Assembly (NCBI GenBank): GCA_019261985.1
Contig: JAFAQY010000102.1
Span: 1-64,000, forward strand
Origin: Bryobacterales bacterium
GTDB taxonomy: Bacteria; Acidobacteriota; Terriglobia; Bryobacterales; Bryobacteraceae
Length of the DNA: 64,000 nt
Direction: 5' to 3'
Made by a program: the position numbers and the translations under genes. Every line of letters starts with the position of its first letter. Within the stretch, counting starts at the first letter, position 1. Positions 43,661 through 55,090 of the stretch are shown here, one piece after another. The notes under the pieces are model-generated. The model worked only from the letters and a program-made list of their open reading frames with translations, was not told where the DNA came from and did not search any database.

Positions 43661-45132
43661 GGCGATAGCGCAACATTCCTGATCTCGTCCGTTAGCCCGC
43701 TCGCGATCCGTTCCAAATCTGCCGCCATCGGAACCGCAGTCAGATACAGGTGTACCGTGCGGCCGCCAGCAGTTAATTCAGCCCTATGGGTCAGCCGCCC
43801 CCGATCGCGCAGTGAATTCCAGCTAAAGGGCGAACACGGATAAGCGAGGCATGCGATCACCTTCGGTGTCCGCGCCAGATTCGCGTACGCCAGCACCTGG
43901 AGCAGATCATTTCGGTGCTGCTCTCTCAATCCATTCCCGAGATTTATCCACGATCGCTGTTGGAGCTCCTCCCAGTGGCGCTTGTATTTCGCGTCCACGA
44001 TGAGCGTTGCAGAATCCCACTCTAGCCAAATGTCCGGCACCAGTGATTTTTGGGATCCCAAGTAGGGTGGCTCCCACTTGATAGAGTGAACCGTCTCACG
44101 CTTCCGTCCGACGCGCGTCTGGGCACCGGTTCGTTGCGCGACAACCCGGAACACAGTCTCGACCCATGCCTCGAAGAATTCTTCCATCGGCAACGTCCAA
44201 GGAATGCCTTCGAGATCGCTCAGACCCGCCAAGCCGCGCTCATCGATGGTCCATTCGATGGCCTGCAGTCCGTCGATGAACTGGTCGGTCCGCATTGGAC
44301 GTTGAAGCCAGCTAGTCAGTGTCGTTGATGACGGAATATACGGCGGCACCGCCTGGACGCGACGCAATATTTGTTGCCCGAATTCGATCAATCTATGGAC
44401 AAAAGCGCCGTGCTCTTTCTGCGTTTCCAATGCCCGTAACTGTCTCTCCACCGTGTGACGAACTGCGCCTCGGAGCAACCGGTCGTCGCGCAGGTCCGGG
44501 AATGTACAAGGGATTGATAAGAATTTTACGTGCTGCAAGCTCCGCGTCGCGTACTCCGCCCAACGCACAGCGCCACGTGGAGCCGGGCGCATTTCTGTGG
44601 TCAACTCGAAGCGTCGATCCAAAGAATCGATCAGTAGCTTCAGCCTTGTCAGAATCATGAATGAAAGGACCCATACCGGTACACGACGCTCCGACCGCCG
44701 GAGCAAAGGTAGCCGAAGCGGCCTTGGCGCCACACGCCAGCCCGTCTCCGCTAACATCGGACCAATACCCGCCCACGGAAACCGAGGCTGGACCACGAGG
44801 CCGTAATCGGGCCGGGCAGTTGTCGGCGAAACCAAGGGAATAGCGCCTACTGCACTTCCGGACTGAATCAAGAGATGCAAGTCGCTTCCGTCATAGTCGC
44901 GATCAATCCTGACGTCGAGCAGCGCCATCAGAGAGCGATTCTGAGTGATGAATTGTTCAGCCAGCCGTGCGGCTTGCGGCGCGGGGTCTCGCGATTTCCG
45001 CAGGTGGAAGAAATCGATCGCCGATCGCCGGCATATCGAATAATCTTCAACCTCAAGGCAGACCTCATTTGCCTGCTGCGTCGGCAAAAGCGGCGCGGAT
45101 CGTATACGATGCCTAGCCCGAGATCGCGTCAC
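43645..45132 (-). CDS. McrC-like nuclease subunit of a type IV restriction system
   Basis: A 495-residue protein. The middle (LDVRIDRDYDGSDLHLLIQSGSAVGAIPLVSP, GLVVQPRFPWAGIGPML) is the McrC N-terminal fold, which contacts McrB. The C-terminal half holds a PD-(D/E)xK nuclease: MEEFFEAWVETVF (about residues 316-328), LVPDIWLEW with D367, and LIVDAKYK with D380 and K382. It is roughly 150 residues longer than E. coli McrC. The start is GTG at 45132, overlapping the mcrB-like stop (GTGA). Together they should cut DNA carrying modified bases. Confidence 0.85.
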   Translation of the reverse strand: MTRSRARHRIRSAPLLPTQQANEVCLEVEDYSICRRSAIDFFHLRKSRDPAPQAARLAEQFITQNRSLMALLDVRIDRDYDGSDLHLLIQSGSAVGAIPLVSPTTARPDYGLVVQPRFPWAGIGPMLAETGWRVAPRPLRLPLLRRSERRVPVWVLSFMILTRLKLLIDSLDRRFELTTEMRPAPRGAVRWAEYATRSLQHVKFLSIPCTFPDLRDDRLLRGAVRHTVERQLRALETQKEHGAFVHRLIEFGQQILRRVQAVPPYIPSSTTLTSWLQRPMRTDQFIDGLQAIEWTIDERGLAGLSDLEGIPWTLPMEEFFEAWVETVFRVVAQRTGAQTRVGRKRETVHSIKWEPPYLGSQKSLVPDIWLEWDSATLIVDAKYKRHWEELQQRSWINLGNGLREQHRNDLLQVLAYANLARTPKVIACLAYPCSPFSWNSLRDRGRLTHRAELTAGGRTVHLYLTAVPMAADLERIASGLTDEIRNVALSPQFAA

Positions 45133-46613
45133 GAGCGAACTGCCAAGCTATGTATCCGCTGCAAATACCCGCGGATTGGTTCCGCGAAACCACCGACGTA
45201 TCCCTGCGCAAGGTACTCATCGAGGAGTGGGCGCAGATTAACTTGAAGGCTCCGCCGGGCTCGGGCACCGTCCGCCTCTAAAAAATACGAGTGCCCGGGC
45301 ACCAGCGGAAAGGCGTCTTCCGTTGCATGCTCGACGAAAATAGAAACCAGGTCCTTGAACGCTTGCCGCATCGTATCGCACCCATATTGCTCGACTACGC
45401 TCATTCGAGGCCAAAGCGGTACAAACGCGAACCGCCTCCGCACTGCCACGTCGACCATAGCGATGCTCCGGTCCGCGCTATTCATTGTTCCCACGATATG
45501 CAGGTTGTTGGGTAGAAAAAAGGTGCGATGAAACGGCTCGCCGAAGTCATAAGGCAGGGAAATCTTCCGATCGGAAGTGGACGTCGGCTCCAGCAGGAAG
45601 ATGGCTTCGCCTAGAACCTTCCCGAGATCGGCGCGGTTGATCTCGTCGATGTGCAGCAAGTATTTCCGGGTTGGGTCTAAGAGAGCCTCCGCCGCGGCTT
45701 CCATTAGAAAACCCCGCGTGGGCTCGAAGCGAAATCCCAATTCGCCACTCGAAGTCGCTGGTGCCAGGCCACCGATAAAGGTCTCATAAGTCGTGTTGGG
45801 ATGAAACTGGATGCTTCGGCCCCGACCGCCGTAGTCTTCTCGCAGGAGTTCGGTAGCCATCATGGTTTTGCCCGTTCCTGGCGGCCCTTGAACAATAACG
45901 TACCGCCGCGTTTCGAGTAGCTCAACGACCTGCGCGCGCTCTACACTTGGCATCAGGTGATCGAACCAGGCCCCTTGGATGGATTCATAGCTCGTCCGAC
46001 ACGAGGTGATTGGCAGATGGCCTCGCTCCTCGAACAAAAGATCAAGGAAGGCTATCACCGCTGACTCAGTGCCGGTCCGATCGGCCGTCGGGCAATAAAC
46101 CGCATAGATTTCCTTTCCATACCGGTCGAAAACGCTCTTGTATGCAGGCCATTTGTCCCTCACTTTTTCCGGGACTTGCACGTCGGTCCGAGTCGGATCC
46201 TGTTTCGCCCAAGCAACGAAGGATCCAGCTCCGAATTCTTTATTGAGCCAAGAACAAATCGCCAGAGCCTTGCGCGCGTGTCCCGGCCGCCCTAGTATCG
46301 CCTCATCGGGGCTCAAGCCTTGCGTCCCGACGACCAACCCGACGAGGCAAGGTGCGCCTGTGACGGGAAACACCACGAACGAGAGGCCGCTGTATGGTCC
46401 CGAAGGCGGGTTCGAGGGATGAATATATGCGGCGAACGGAACGCCGGAGTCCGCGCTCATCTCTGGCGCGCGGGGAGTCACAGCCTTTTCAGCAGCTTTC
46501 GGATAGCGTCCTTCAGAGGCTCCAAATAGGGCTTCAAACGCCGTTTTATTCCGCTGTGACCAGGACGCCTGGTTAGACGAGTGGATGATATCCACAAGTG
46601 GGGCAACGCTCAT
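45129..46613 (-). CDS. McrB-like AAA+ GTPase of a type IV restriction system
   Basis: A 494-residue motor subunit. The AAA+ domain has Walker A GPPGTGKT at 243-250, FHPNTTYETFIGGL at 270-283, Walker B HIDEINRADLGKVLGE at 321-336, and the McrB signature GTMNSADRS at 375-383 (family form NTAD, here NSAD), then VRRRFAFVPL. The first ~210 residues (FAAYIHPSNPPSGPYSGLSFVVFPVTG..., SFVAWAKQDPTRTD...) should recognise the modified DNA, but I cannot place them in a known reader family. No clear ribosome binding site is seen before the start (AAAAAAATAAATATG). Confidence 0.88.
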   Translation of the reverse strand: MSVAPLVDIIHSSNQASWSQRNKTAFEALFGASEGRYPKAAEKAVTPRAPEMSADSGVPFAAYIHPSNPPSGPYSGLSFVVFPVTGAPCLVGLVVGTQGLSPDEAILGRPGHARKALAICSWLNKEFGAGSFVAWAKQDPTRTDVQVPEKVRDKWPAYKSVFDRYGKEIYAVYCPTADRTGTESAVIAFLDLLFEERGHLPITSCRTSYESIQGAWFDHLMPSVERAQVVELLETRRYVIVQGPPGTGKTMMATELLREDYGGRGRSIQFHPNTTYETFIGGLAPATSSGELGFRFEPTRGFLMEAAAEALLDPTRKYLLHIDEINRADLGKVLGEAIFLLEPTSTSDRKISLPYDFGEPFHRTFFLPNNLHIVGTMNSADRSIAMVDVAVRRRFAFVPLWPRMSVVEQYGCDTMRQAFKDLVSIFVEHATEDAFPLVPGHSYFLEADGARARRSLQVNLRPLLDEYLAQGYVGGFAEPIRGYLQRIHSLAVRS

Positions 46614-46722
46614 ATTTATTTTTTTCTAAGCTCAGAGGGTAACTCTGCGGCTATGAAAAAGTCCAGTCAGTACCACGCTGAAGGATAAGCCCCGTGGGTT
46701 CAGATATGGCGGCCTCAGCGGG

Positions 46723-47646
46723 CTACTTCTTCTTCGCCAGCCGCGAAAGCACCGCGAGCTGTTGCAGATATTCTTTCAACGGCCGGGCAGGCGTGCCCCA
46801 CACCACCTGTCCCCCATGGACGATCTTCGAAGTGAGAATCCCGCTGCCCGAGCCGACCACCGCGCGCGATTCTATCCTGGCCTTGTCTCCGACGCCCACC
46901 TGGCCCCCGATCACGGCATAGTCTTCAACCACCACTCCGCCTGAAAATCCCGTTTGTGCCGCGACCACCACATGCTTGCCGATCCGGCAGTTGTGGCCCA
47001 CGTGAACCAGATTATCGAGCTTCGTTCCTTCCCCGATCGAGGTCACCCCAAGCGCCGCGCGATCGATGCAGGAGTTCGCGCCGATCTCAACGTTGTCTCC
47101 GATCTCCACGCGCCCGACCTGGGGAAATTTCTCATAACGCCCATCGGTAAATACGAAACCGAAGCCGTCCGCGCCAATCACGCAGCCCGAGTGAAGAATC
47201 ACTCGGTCGCCGATGCGGACATCGTGATAGATCGTGACGCGAGGATGCAACACGCAGCCGTCGCCAATCGTCACGCGGTCGCCGATCGTGCATCCGGGTC
47301 CAACCGAGCAGCCATCGCCTACGTGAACGTCCGCGCCGATCACGGCCGTGGGGTGGACTCCGGCGCGGGCATTTGTGTCGGGGTGCAAGAGCGAGATTGC
47401 TTTCGCCGCGGCCCCTCGTGGATCGCGTGCCCGGATCACCGTTCGCGCGAATAGGTTCGAGTAGTTTCCGGAAACCAGTAGGCATCCCGCCGCCGAAGCC
47501 TCCGCTTGCTTTTCCGCGCGGCCCCGCGAAACGAATGCCAGTTCATCCGGTCCGGCGTCTTCCAATGCTGCAACCCGGCGTATCTCATGCTCGCCATCGC
47601 CTTCCCACTCAGCACTAAGCCGGCCCGCTAATTCCCGCACCTTCAC
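46723..47646 (-). CDS. lpxD: UDP-3-O-acylglucosamine N-acyltransferase
   Basis: A 307-residue enzyme of lipid A synthesis that adds the second hydroxyacyl chain from acyl-ACP. It has the N-terminal uridine-binding domain (KVRELAGRLSAEWEGDGEHEIRRVAALEDAGPDELAFVS) and a left-handed beta helix of hexapeptide repeats (AVIGADVHVGDGCSVGPGCTIGDRVTIGDGC...). The catalytic histidine region is LVHVGHNCRIGKHVVVAAQTGFSG. It starts with GTG at 47646 and overlaps the upstream peptidase stop (GTGA). Other lpx genes are not here. It shows that the organism makes lipid A. Confidence 0.94.
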   Translation of the reverse strand: MKVRELAGRLSAEWEGDGEHEIRRVAALEDAGPDELAFVSRGRAEKQAEASAAGCLLVSGNYSNLFARTVIRARDPRGAAAKAISLLHPDTNARAGVHPTAVIGADVHVGDGCSVGPGCTIGDRVTIGDGCVLHPRVTIYHDVRIGDRVILHSGCVIGADGFGFVFTDGRYEKFPQVGRVEIGDNVEIGANSCIDRAALGVTSIGEGTKLDNLVHVGHNCRIGKHVVVAAQTGFSGGVVVEDYAVIGGQVGVGDKARIESRAVVGSGSGILTSKIVHGGQVVWGTPARPLKEYLQQLAVLSRLAKKK

Positions 47647-49717
47647 AGGTATTTCGCCAGCCAGGCTAGTACTTCCCGCATGTGCTCGCGGGCGTCTTCC
47701 CCTTTCAATATCCAGTGGTTCTGGTCGGGGAACACCACCAGCCTGCTCGGAACGCCGCGGCGCTGAAGCAGCTTGTACATTTGCAGCGATTGATCATACG
47801 GCACGCGGAAATCGCGCTCGCCTTGCGTCACCAGCATCGGAGTTGAAAAATTGGCGGCGTACGTTGCGGGGCTCTGATCGATCCAAGCGCCCTTCTGTTC
47901 CCACACGGGCCCGCCCATGAAGCGCTCCCAGTCGTAGGCTGAATCGGTGATCCCCCAAAATGACGAATTCTGTAATGGCCCTGCGTGGCTCACCAGGCAC
48001 TTGAATCGCTTCGTGTTGCCTTCAAACCAATCCATCAGGTACCCGCCGTAACTGGCGCCCACGCCCGCTTGCCGCGTTCCGTCGATAAACGGAAACCTGC
48101 GAATGGCCTCGTCCGCGGCCTCTTCGATCTCGCTTGCGGGACCGCGCAGTATGTCTTTTTCGATTGCCGATGCGAACTCTTCGCCGTAACCGGTAGATCC
48201 GGTGTAATTCGGCATCAGCAGCACGTAACCCGGACTCGTCAGCAGATGATAATTCCAGCGCACGAAGAATTGGTCCTTGATCATGCTGTTCGGTCCGCCA
48301 TGGGGGAACACAATCGCGGATATTTTTTGGAGGGATCGAAAGCGGGCGGAAGCACGACGAAGCTTTGAATACGCCTGCCGGACTTGGCGGTGATCCAAAA
48401 CTCGCGCGGCGGCGGCAAATCGACTTGCGCGATCCGTTCATCATTGAATTTAGTCAGGAATTGATTGGTCCCCGTGGTAGCATTCACCCGCACCACATCT
48501 GCGGGATGCAGCATGGATTGCCACCGCGCAATCAGAACGGGCTGCCTCGCGTTACTCGGGATTACGAGGTCCGAATACGTCCCGTCTTTTGCATCAAACA
48601 GTGGCTGCACGGCGCCTCCGTCCGCCGGCAAGTGAAAGATCTTGTCATGCCCCTGATCTTCCGCCGTAACATAGATGGTCCGGCTATCGGGCGTGAATGC
48701 GATCGAAGCCACGGAGCGATCCCACTCGCCCGTAAGTAATTTCGGCTGTCCTGTTTCCGGCCAATCGATCTTGACCAGCCGGTCCAAGCTGTACGTCGAA
48801 ACCTGCAGGCTGCGCTCGCGCAATGCGTAGAGCGCTTTACCATCAGGCCGGAAAACTGGATGAAGATAACTGTCCGGGCCGGATGTTAACGCGGCCGGTT
48901 CGCCTCCGTTCGCCGGCACTCGATACAACTCGGTCGTGAACGGAGCCGATGCCAACCGGTTCAGATCCGCTGTCGCGGCGAAAACAATGCTGCTTCCATC
49001 CGGGCTCCATTGGGGAGTTAATTCCGTGTCTTCTTCCGAAAAAGCGCCTTCAAAGCCCGGTTGCGCGGCCAGTTTCGTGCCAGCCAGCAGGTCGCGCGGC
49101 TTGGCTCCCTCCTGCAGGCTCTGAACAAAAACGTGCGGCCGCGTTTCGTCCAGCCAGTGGTCCCAGTAACGAACGGGAAAACTGTCGAACACACGGGTAT
49201 TGTATTTCCGCGCTTTTCGTTCGGCCGCGAGTTTGCGATTGTCCTCATCCGTCATCGCGCCCGGGTACACGCGGCTCTCGAACAGAATCGCTTTGCCGTC
49301 GGGACGCCATTGCGGATTGGAAGCTCCCGTGGCTACATTCGCAATTCGCATGGCCTCGCCGCCGTCCAGCGGAAGCACGTAGATCTGCGGAAATTCGTCA
49401 CCCTCGCGCTTGGTCGCGAAGGCGATGCGCTTTGAATCGGGCGAAAACACGGCGCTGGTCTCCGGCGCCAGCGTGTGCGTCAACTGCCGCGGCGGACCGC
49501 TGCCGTCGACCGGGACAATCCAGAGGTCCGATGCCGTTTTCGCCGAGTCATAAGACGGTTCGGTTACCGGCATTACCGCCCATTTGCCATCCGGGCTTAC
49601 AGTAGGAGCTCCCGTGCGCTTCATCAGCCACACGTCTTCGTGAGTAATCGGACGCTTTTGCGCCAGCACGGTAGCGGCAAAAACTAGCAGCATGGTGGCG
49701 TTTCGCATATACGACAT
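47643..49717 (-). pseudogene. S9 family peptidase (prolyl oligopeptidase type), frameshifted
   Basis: Two frames form one exported S9 peptidase of about 690 residues. The first has a signal peptide (MRNATMLLVFAATVLAQ) and a beta propeller (ITHEDVWLMKRTGAPTVSPDGKWAV through FVVLPPAFDPSKKYP). The second holds the hydrolase domain from IVFPHGGPNSMIKDQ, with the catalytic serine in GASYGGYL, acid in GERDFRVP and histidine in DQNHWI. The break is at about 48315-48318, where CCGCG would restore the frame as CCGGCG (YPAIVFPHGG). Family members cleave short peptides or acyl-amino acids in the periplasm. Everything else is intact, so sequencing error is quite possible. The ATG at 49708 is an alternative start. 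Confidence 0.82.
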
Positions 49718-49751
49718 ATCGTAGCGGAATCGCGCCAAGGAGATCTGGAAA

Positions 49752-49824
49752 GGCGTTCCTCACCGTAACGTATCGCTACGCTCGGCCCGCGTTTTCAGGC
49801 CGGGCTGTACATCCGGGGAACGCC
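49752..49824. repeat. Long inverted repeat in the peptidase / lactate permease gap
   Basis: GGCGTTCC (49752-49759) pairs with GGAACGCC (49817-49824), with a GGCCCGCG...CAGGCCGGGC segment in the middle. It does not share the end words of the main repeat family. A role as terminator or regulatory structure is open; the remaining bases of the gap (49718-49908) show no gene. Confidence 0.4.
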
Positions 49825-49908
49825 CTCATCCAGGTTCGGAGGACATTAAAAAGGATTTGCTTATTAGTGCCTGAGCGGCGGGAAAAATCTCAGGTAAGAT
49901 GGTACACC

Positions 49909-51558
<1,650 letters not shown>

Positions 51559-51596
51559 GCCGGGTGAGGTAGGCTGAGGTTCAGCCCCCCGAGACG

Positions 51597-51809
51597 CTAG
51601 CGTTCCTCCAGGTGCTTCAAACGTGCGTCTAGCACCTCTTCCACCCGCCGCAACTCCGATTGCCACGTGCTCCGCATGTCGTTAAAGCGCGCGTCGATAT
51701 GAGACCGAAGGTCGTTCAGTCGTGAATTGTTAACCAGGATCCCGAATAGCACAGCGAGCGTCGGTACGCCGACAGTAAGCGCCGTATTCACAGCCGTGGG
51801 GTCGCTCAT
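51597..51809 (-). CDS. Small membrane-anchored coiled-coil protein
   Basis: A 70-residue protein: a short N-terminus, one membrane helix (ALTVGVPTLAVLFGILV) and a heptad-like tail (NDLRSHIDARFNDMRSTWQSELRRVEEVLDARLKHLEE). The ATG at 51809 (MSDPTAVN) is favoured; one at 51821 would add four residues. The composition is coding-like and the pattern is common as a small hypothetical in soil bacteria. The function is unknown. It is divergent from the kinase operon and shares its upstream region. Confidence 0.6.
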   Translation of the reverse strand: MSDPTAVNTALTVGVPTLAVLFGILVNNSRLNDLRSHIDARFNDMRSTWQSELRRVEEVLDARLKHLEER

Positions 51810-51960
51810 ATTGCCTGACAAGCTGTCGCTAGCATCTTTGACGCCATCATAGCTGATCAGTGGCTTGAAGCGCGTATTTCTCTCTTACAGCTTAAGGCGC
51901 GGCATGCCGATTGCTCCCCGGTACGCAGGTTCTATAACCGTTCTTATTTTTTAGACATTT

Positions 51961-52020
51961 GGCGGACTTACACCCGCCTTAACGCTTATATAAGCGAATA
52001 GGGACTCACCAAATGGTGAG
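51961..52020 (+). promoter_or_regulatory. Palindromes upstream of the kinase operon
   Basis: Three inverted repeats lie in a row: GGCGGACTTACACCCGCC at about 51961-51978, the perfect 14-base palindrome CGCTTATATAAGCG at 51983-51996, and CTCACCAAATGGTGAG at 52005-52020, ending 11 bases before the kinase ATG. The middle one looks like a regulator site overlapping an AT-rich promoter. The last could form a small hairpin at the translation start region, where no Shine-Dalgarno sequence is visible. Confidence 0.45.
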
Positions 52021-52031
52021 ACTGGACGACA

Positions 52032-54668
52032 ATGGATCCCCGCAACCCCATTTCGCATTACGAACTCGCCGAAAAACTCGGCGAAGGCGCGATGGGCGAG
52101 GTGTACAAGGCCTGGGACCTTAACCTGCAGCGCCCCGTCGCGCTGAAGTTTCTGCGCCCCTCGCTATGCGAATCGGAAGCCCAAGTCGCGCGCTTCGAGC
52201 ATGAGGCGCACGTTGTCGCCGCTCTAAATCACCCCAATGTCGCCACCATCCACGAGATCGATCGTGCCGGCGGCCGCCACTTCCTCGCCTTCGAATATCT
52301 CGCCGGAGGCACGCTTAAGTCCGCGCTCGATCAGCTTCGCTCGGCTGGCCAGCAAATCTCGATCGAGCAAGGACTTGACTACGCGATTCAGCTCGCCGAG
52401 GCGCTTGCCTATGCGCACCGCCAAGGGGTTATTCACCGCGACATCAAGACCGCGAACGTCATGTTTGCCGAATCCGGCACGCTGAAGCTGACCGACTTCG
52501 GGTTGGCCAAAATCGGAGAAGGTATCGATTTCACCCAGCCGGGAACCGTGATGGGAACTCCGGCGACGATGTCGCCCGAGCAGGCGCAGGGGCAGGAGGC
52601 CGACGAGCGCTCCGACGTGTTTTCTCTTGGCGTAGTGCTGTTCGAGCTGTTTTCCGGTGAGCTCCCGTTTAAGGGCGCAAATCCGGCTGCCGTGATGTAT
52701 CAGGTGGTGCACGAAGCGCCTGCGCCGCTGAGCCGGTTCCGGCCCGGCCTTCCGGAGGCTCTGCAAGAAATCATTTCCAAAGCAATAGCGAAGCACCCGG
52801 AGGAAAGATACCAAAACGCCGCCGGGTTGGCTTCGGATCTACGCGCGCTACGCCGCGATCTCCTGACCGGGAGCTCCACGGCCGGCGGCTCGCTGGACAC
52901 CGTGGTGATGACTACCGGCCGCGCCAAGACGGAGGGGCGCGGCTGGTGGCCACGGTGCTCGCGGCGCACGCTCGCAACCGGAGCGGGAACGCTTTCCCTG
53001 ATCGCCGCGATCCTTTTGGGAGTGTGGCTTCGGCCAGTACCCGAAACCCGCTTGGCGATTTTGCGGTTCCAGGCGGGTGAGGACAAGAGCGCCCAAACGA
53101 CGCTAGACGGCTTTCGCGACCTTCTCAACGCCGAGCTTACTAGTGTTGAGCGGCCACGGGGCTCGGGTATCGCTTTGTTAGCTATCGAGGACGGCAAAGA
53201 TCAACAGATCGCCTCTCCTTCCGACGCGCGAAGCCGGTTGGGCGCGGATTTGGTCTTGGCGGGCAAGTTGGTTCAGGCTGGCGAACAGCCGCATTTGATC
53301 GTGAGTCTGTATGACCCGGCCCGGTCGGAGGAACTACGTTCCATCGGGATCGATATCGCGCGGGACAACCTTCCGGCCGCAGCTACCAAGCTTCTGAACA
53401 TGCTGGAATTGGGTACCCGTGCCCGGCTGCGTCTGGCATTTTTGTCCCACACGTCCTCGAACACGGAAGCAGCGCGCCTCTATGTTGAAGGCCGTGGATC
53501 CTTGAACAACGGGAAATTCGAGGAGGCCGAGGCTGCCTTTCGTGACGCCGTCAAGCGGGACCCAAATTTCGCATTCGCTTGGGCTGGATTAGCTGATGCC
53601 CTTCGGTTGAAGTACCGGTTCGAACGTAACGGCGCTGTGTTGGATGAAGCGGCGCAAAGCGCAGCGCGGGCCCTCGAAAATAGCAAAAAGCGAGATGCCG
53701 GTATTCACATTACAATGGCGGAGATCCTGCTGGACCAAAAAATGCCGCAAGCGGCAGAGCCGGAACTGAGGGCTGCGATTGCGCTTGAGCCAGCCAACGG
53801 GCGCGCCTATCAGGCTCTAGGCAAGCTTTATTTCGAACAAGGCGACTATCAAAAGGCAGAGGCGACTTATCGCCAAGCTATCGAGATGCGTCCCGGTGAC
53901 GCAGCAGCCTACAATCGCCTGGGTAATTTCTACTACCAGCGAAGGTTGCCACAACTTCTACCGGATGCTGCCCGTGCATTCCTTGAAGCGACTGACCGGG
54001 CGCCCGACAACTTCGTCGCCCACTCCAACCTTGGCGCTGTCTACCTCAAGATGGAACGCTACAACGATGCGATTCAAGAGTTCAAGAAATCGATATCAAT
54101 CGCCCCAAGTGTCCTGGGTTACGGCAATCTTGGCACTGCATATTACTATGCAGGTTATTACGACGATGCGGTCGAGGCATACCGAAAGACAATAGAGCAA
54201 TCTGGCGAAAACTTCAAAAACTGGGGTAACCTGGCGGACGCTTACCGATGGGCAGGGCACGAAGACGAGGCATCGGGAAGTTATCGAAAAGCAATCGAGC
54301 TTTTAAAGAAAGACAATCAAATCGACACAGCCCTCAGGCACGCAACTTTGGCTATGTACTATGTCTCAATTCGGCACAACGGGTCATTGACGTCTCAGGA
54401 CCGTCAGGCGGCCGAAGCCGAAATCGCGGCGGCCCGCCTACCCGCATCGCCCCCGCAAAGCTCGATCGAGTCGGCTATCTTGTTCCGGGAAGTGATTGTA
54501 TATGCTCAATTAGAGAAGTTGGACAAAGCATTTCCTGCGCTCGAAAAACTCCGGGATACGGCTCCTGCCACGCTGGATGAACTCAAGAAAACGCCTGCTC
54601 TAAGACAGTTCCGGAAGGATCCGCGCTTTTTCGACGTAACAACGCGGACAAATAAAGACATAAAATAG
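52032..54668 (+). CDS. Ser/Thr protein kinase with C-terminal TPR repeats
   Basis: An 878-residue membrane kinase. The catalytic domain (about residues 8-275) has the glycine loop GEGAMGEVYKA, lysine K39 in VALKFL, HRDIKTANV with catalytic D137, DFGLAKIG, and GTPATMSPEQ in the activation segment, so all key residues are present. One membrane helix (TLSLIAAILLGVWL) follows at about 318. Next is a periplasmic domain (LAILRFQAGEDKSAQTTLDGFRDLLNAEL...) and at least six TPR units (about residues 480-800). It heads a three-gene unit with an unknown protein and an FHA-containing activator, a natural phosphothreonine reader. The signal sensed is unknown. Confidence 0.92.
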   Translation: MDPRNPISHYELAEKLGEGAMGEVYKAWDLNLQRPVALKFLRPSLCESEAQVARFEHEAHVVAALNHPNVATIHEIDRAGGRHFLAFEYLAGGTLKSALDQLRSAGQQISIEQGLDYAIQLAEALAYAHRQGVIHRDIKTANVMFAESGTLKLTDFGLAKIGEGIDFTQPGTVMGTPATMSPEQAQGQEADERSDVFSLGVVLFELFSGELPFKGANPAAVMYQVVHEAPAPLSRFRPGLPEALQEIISKAIAKHPEERYQNAAGLASDLRALRRDLLTGSSTAGGSLDTVVMTTGRAKTEGRGWWPRCSRRTLATGAGTLSLIAAILLGVWLRPVPETRLAILRFQAGEDKSAQTTLDGFRDLLNAELTSVERPRGSGIALLAIEDGKDQQIASPSDARSRLGADLVLAGKLVQAGEQPHLIVSLYDPARSEELRSIGIDIARDNLPAAATKLLNMLELGTRARLRLAFLSHTSSNTEAARLYVEGRGSLNNGKFEEAEAAFRDAVKRDPNFAFAWAGLADALRLKYRFERNGAVLDEAAQSAARALENSKKRDAGIHITMAEILLDQKMPQAAEPELRAAIALEPANGRAYQALGKLYFEQGDYQKAEATYRQAIEMRPGDAAAYNRLGNFYYQRRLPQLLPDAARAFLEATDRAPDNFVAHSNLGAVYLKMERYNDAIQEFKKSISIAPSVLGYGNLGTAYYYAGYYDDAVEAYRKTIEQSGENFKNWGNLADAYRWAGHEDEASGSYRKAIELLKKDNQIDTALRHATLAMYYVSIRHNGSLTSQDRQAAEAEIAAARLPASPPQSSIESAILFREVIVYAQLEKLDKAFPALEKLRDTAPATLDELKKTPALRQFRKDPRFFDVTTRTNKDIK

Positions 54669-54688
54669 ACCCACGGAGGAGGAAATCC

Positions 54689-55090
54689 ATGCAATCTGCT
54701 ACTACCCAAGGCCGCAATCCAGGAGTAGCGACCACAACTATCGCGATTGAGGTCTCCAGAGGTGACAATGGGGCGGTCTTACGCGGAACATTTAAACAGC
54801 CGCCCCCGCTCGTCAGAGTCCAGCAATTCTCATATGTCCAATGGGACTTGGTAAGGGTGAATGCAAATGACACATTTGTGGTCAGTTTTCCAGATGCTTC
54901 GCCATTCTCGGGTGCTTCATTTGCCGCGGTCTCGCCCTTCCCGAAGCTTTCAGCTTTAAGCGAAAGGTCAGGGCCCCAGCTTGCCGCGGTCAAGGGTAAT
55001 TTTCACTATCAGGTTTTCGTCACCGACGGCGCAACGGGCGTTGTTTATGCGATTAACAACTGCCCAGAACTTGATGTTGATGATCAATGA
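54689..55090 (+). CDS. Unknown protein between kinase and FHA regulator
   Basis: A 133-residue protein that I do not recognise. The start is well supported: a strong GGAGGAGGA site (54675-54683) lies 5 bases before the ATG. It has no signal peptide or membrane helix. The sequence is rich in beta-type segments ([68 protein letters not shown]), suggesting a compact beta sandwich. It begins 20 bp after the kinase stop and overlaps the next gene by 4 bp (ATGA), so it belongs to the same signalling operon and may be a substrate or adaptor; this is inference. Confidence 0.7.
   Translation: MQSATTQGRNPGVATTTIAIEVSRGDNGAVLRGTFKQPPPLVRVQQFSYVQWDLVRVNANDTFVVSFPDASPFSGASFAAVSPFPKLSALSERSGPQLAAVKGNFHYQVFVTDGATGVVYAINNCPELDVDDQ

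Noticed and set aside
51569-51590. Another copy of the hairpin repeat after the lactate permease gene
   Set aside because: GTAGGCTGAGGTTCAGCC resembles the family, but it lacks the second arm and matching end word.
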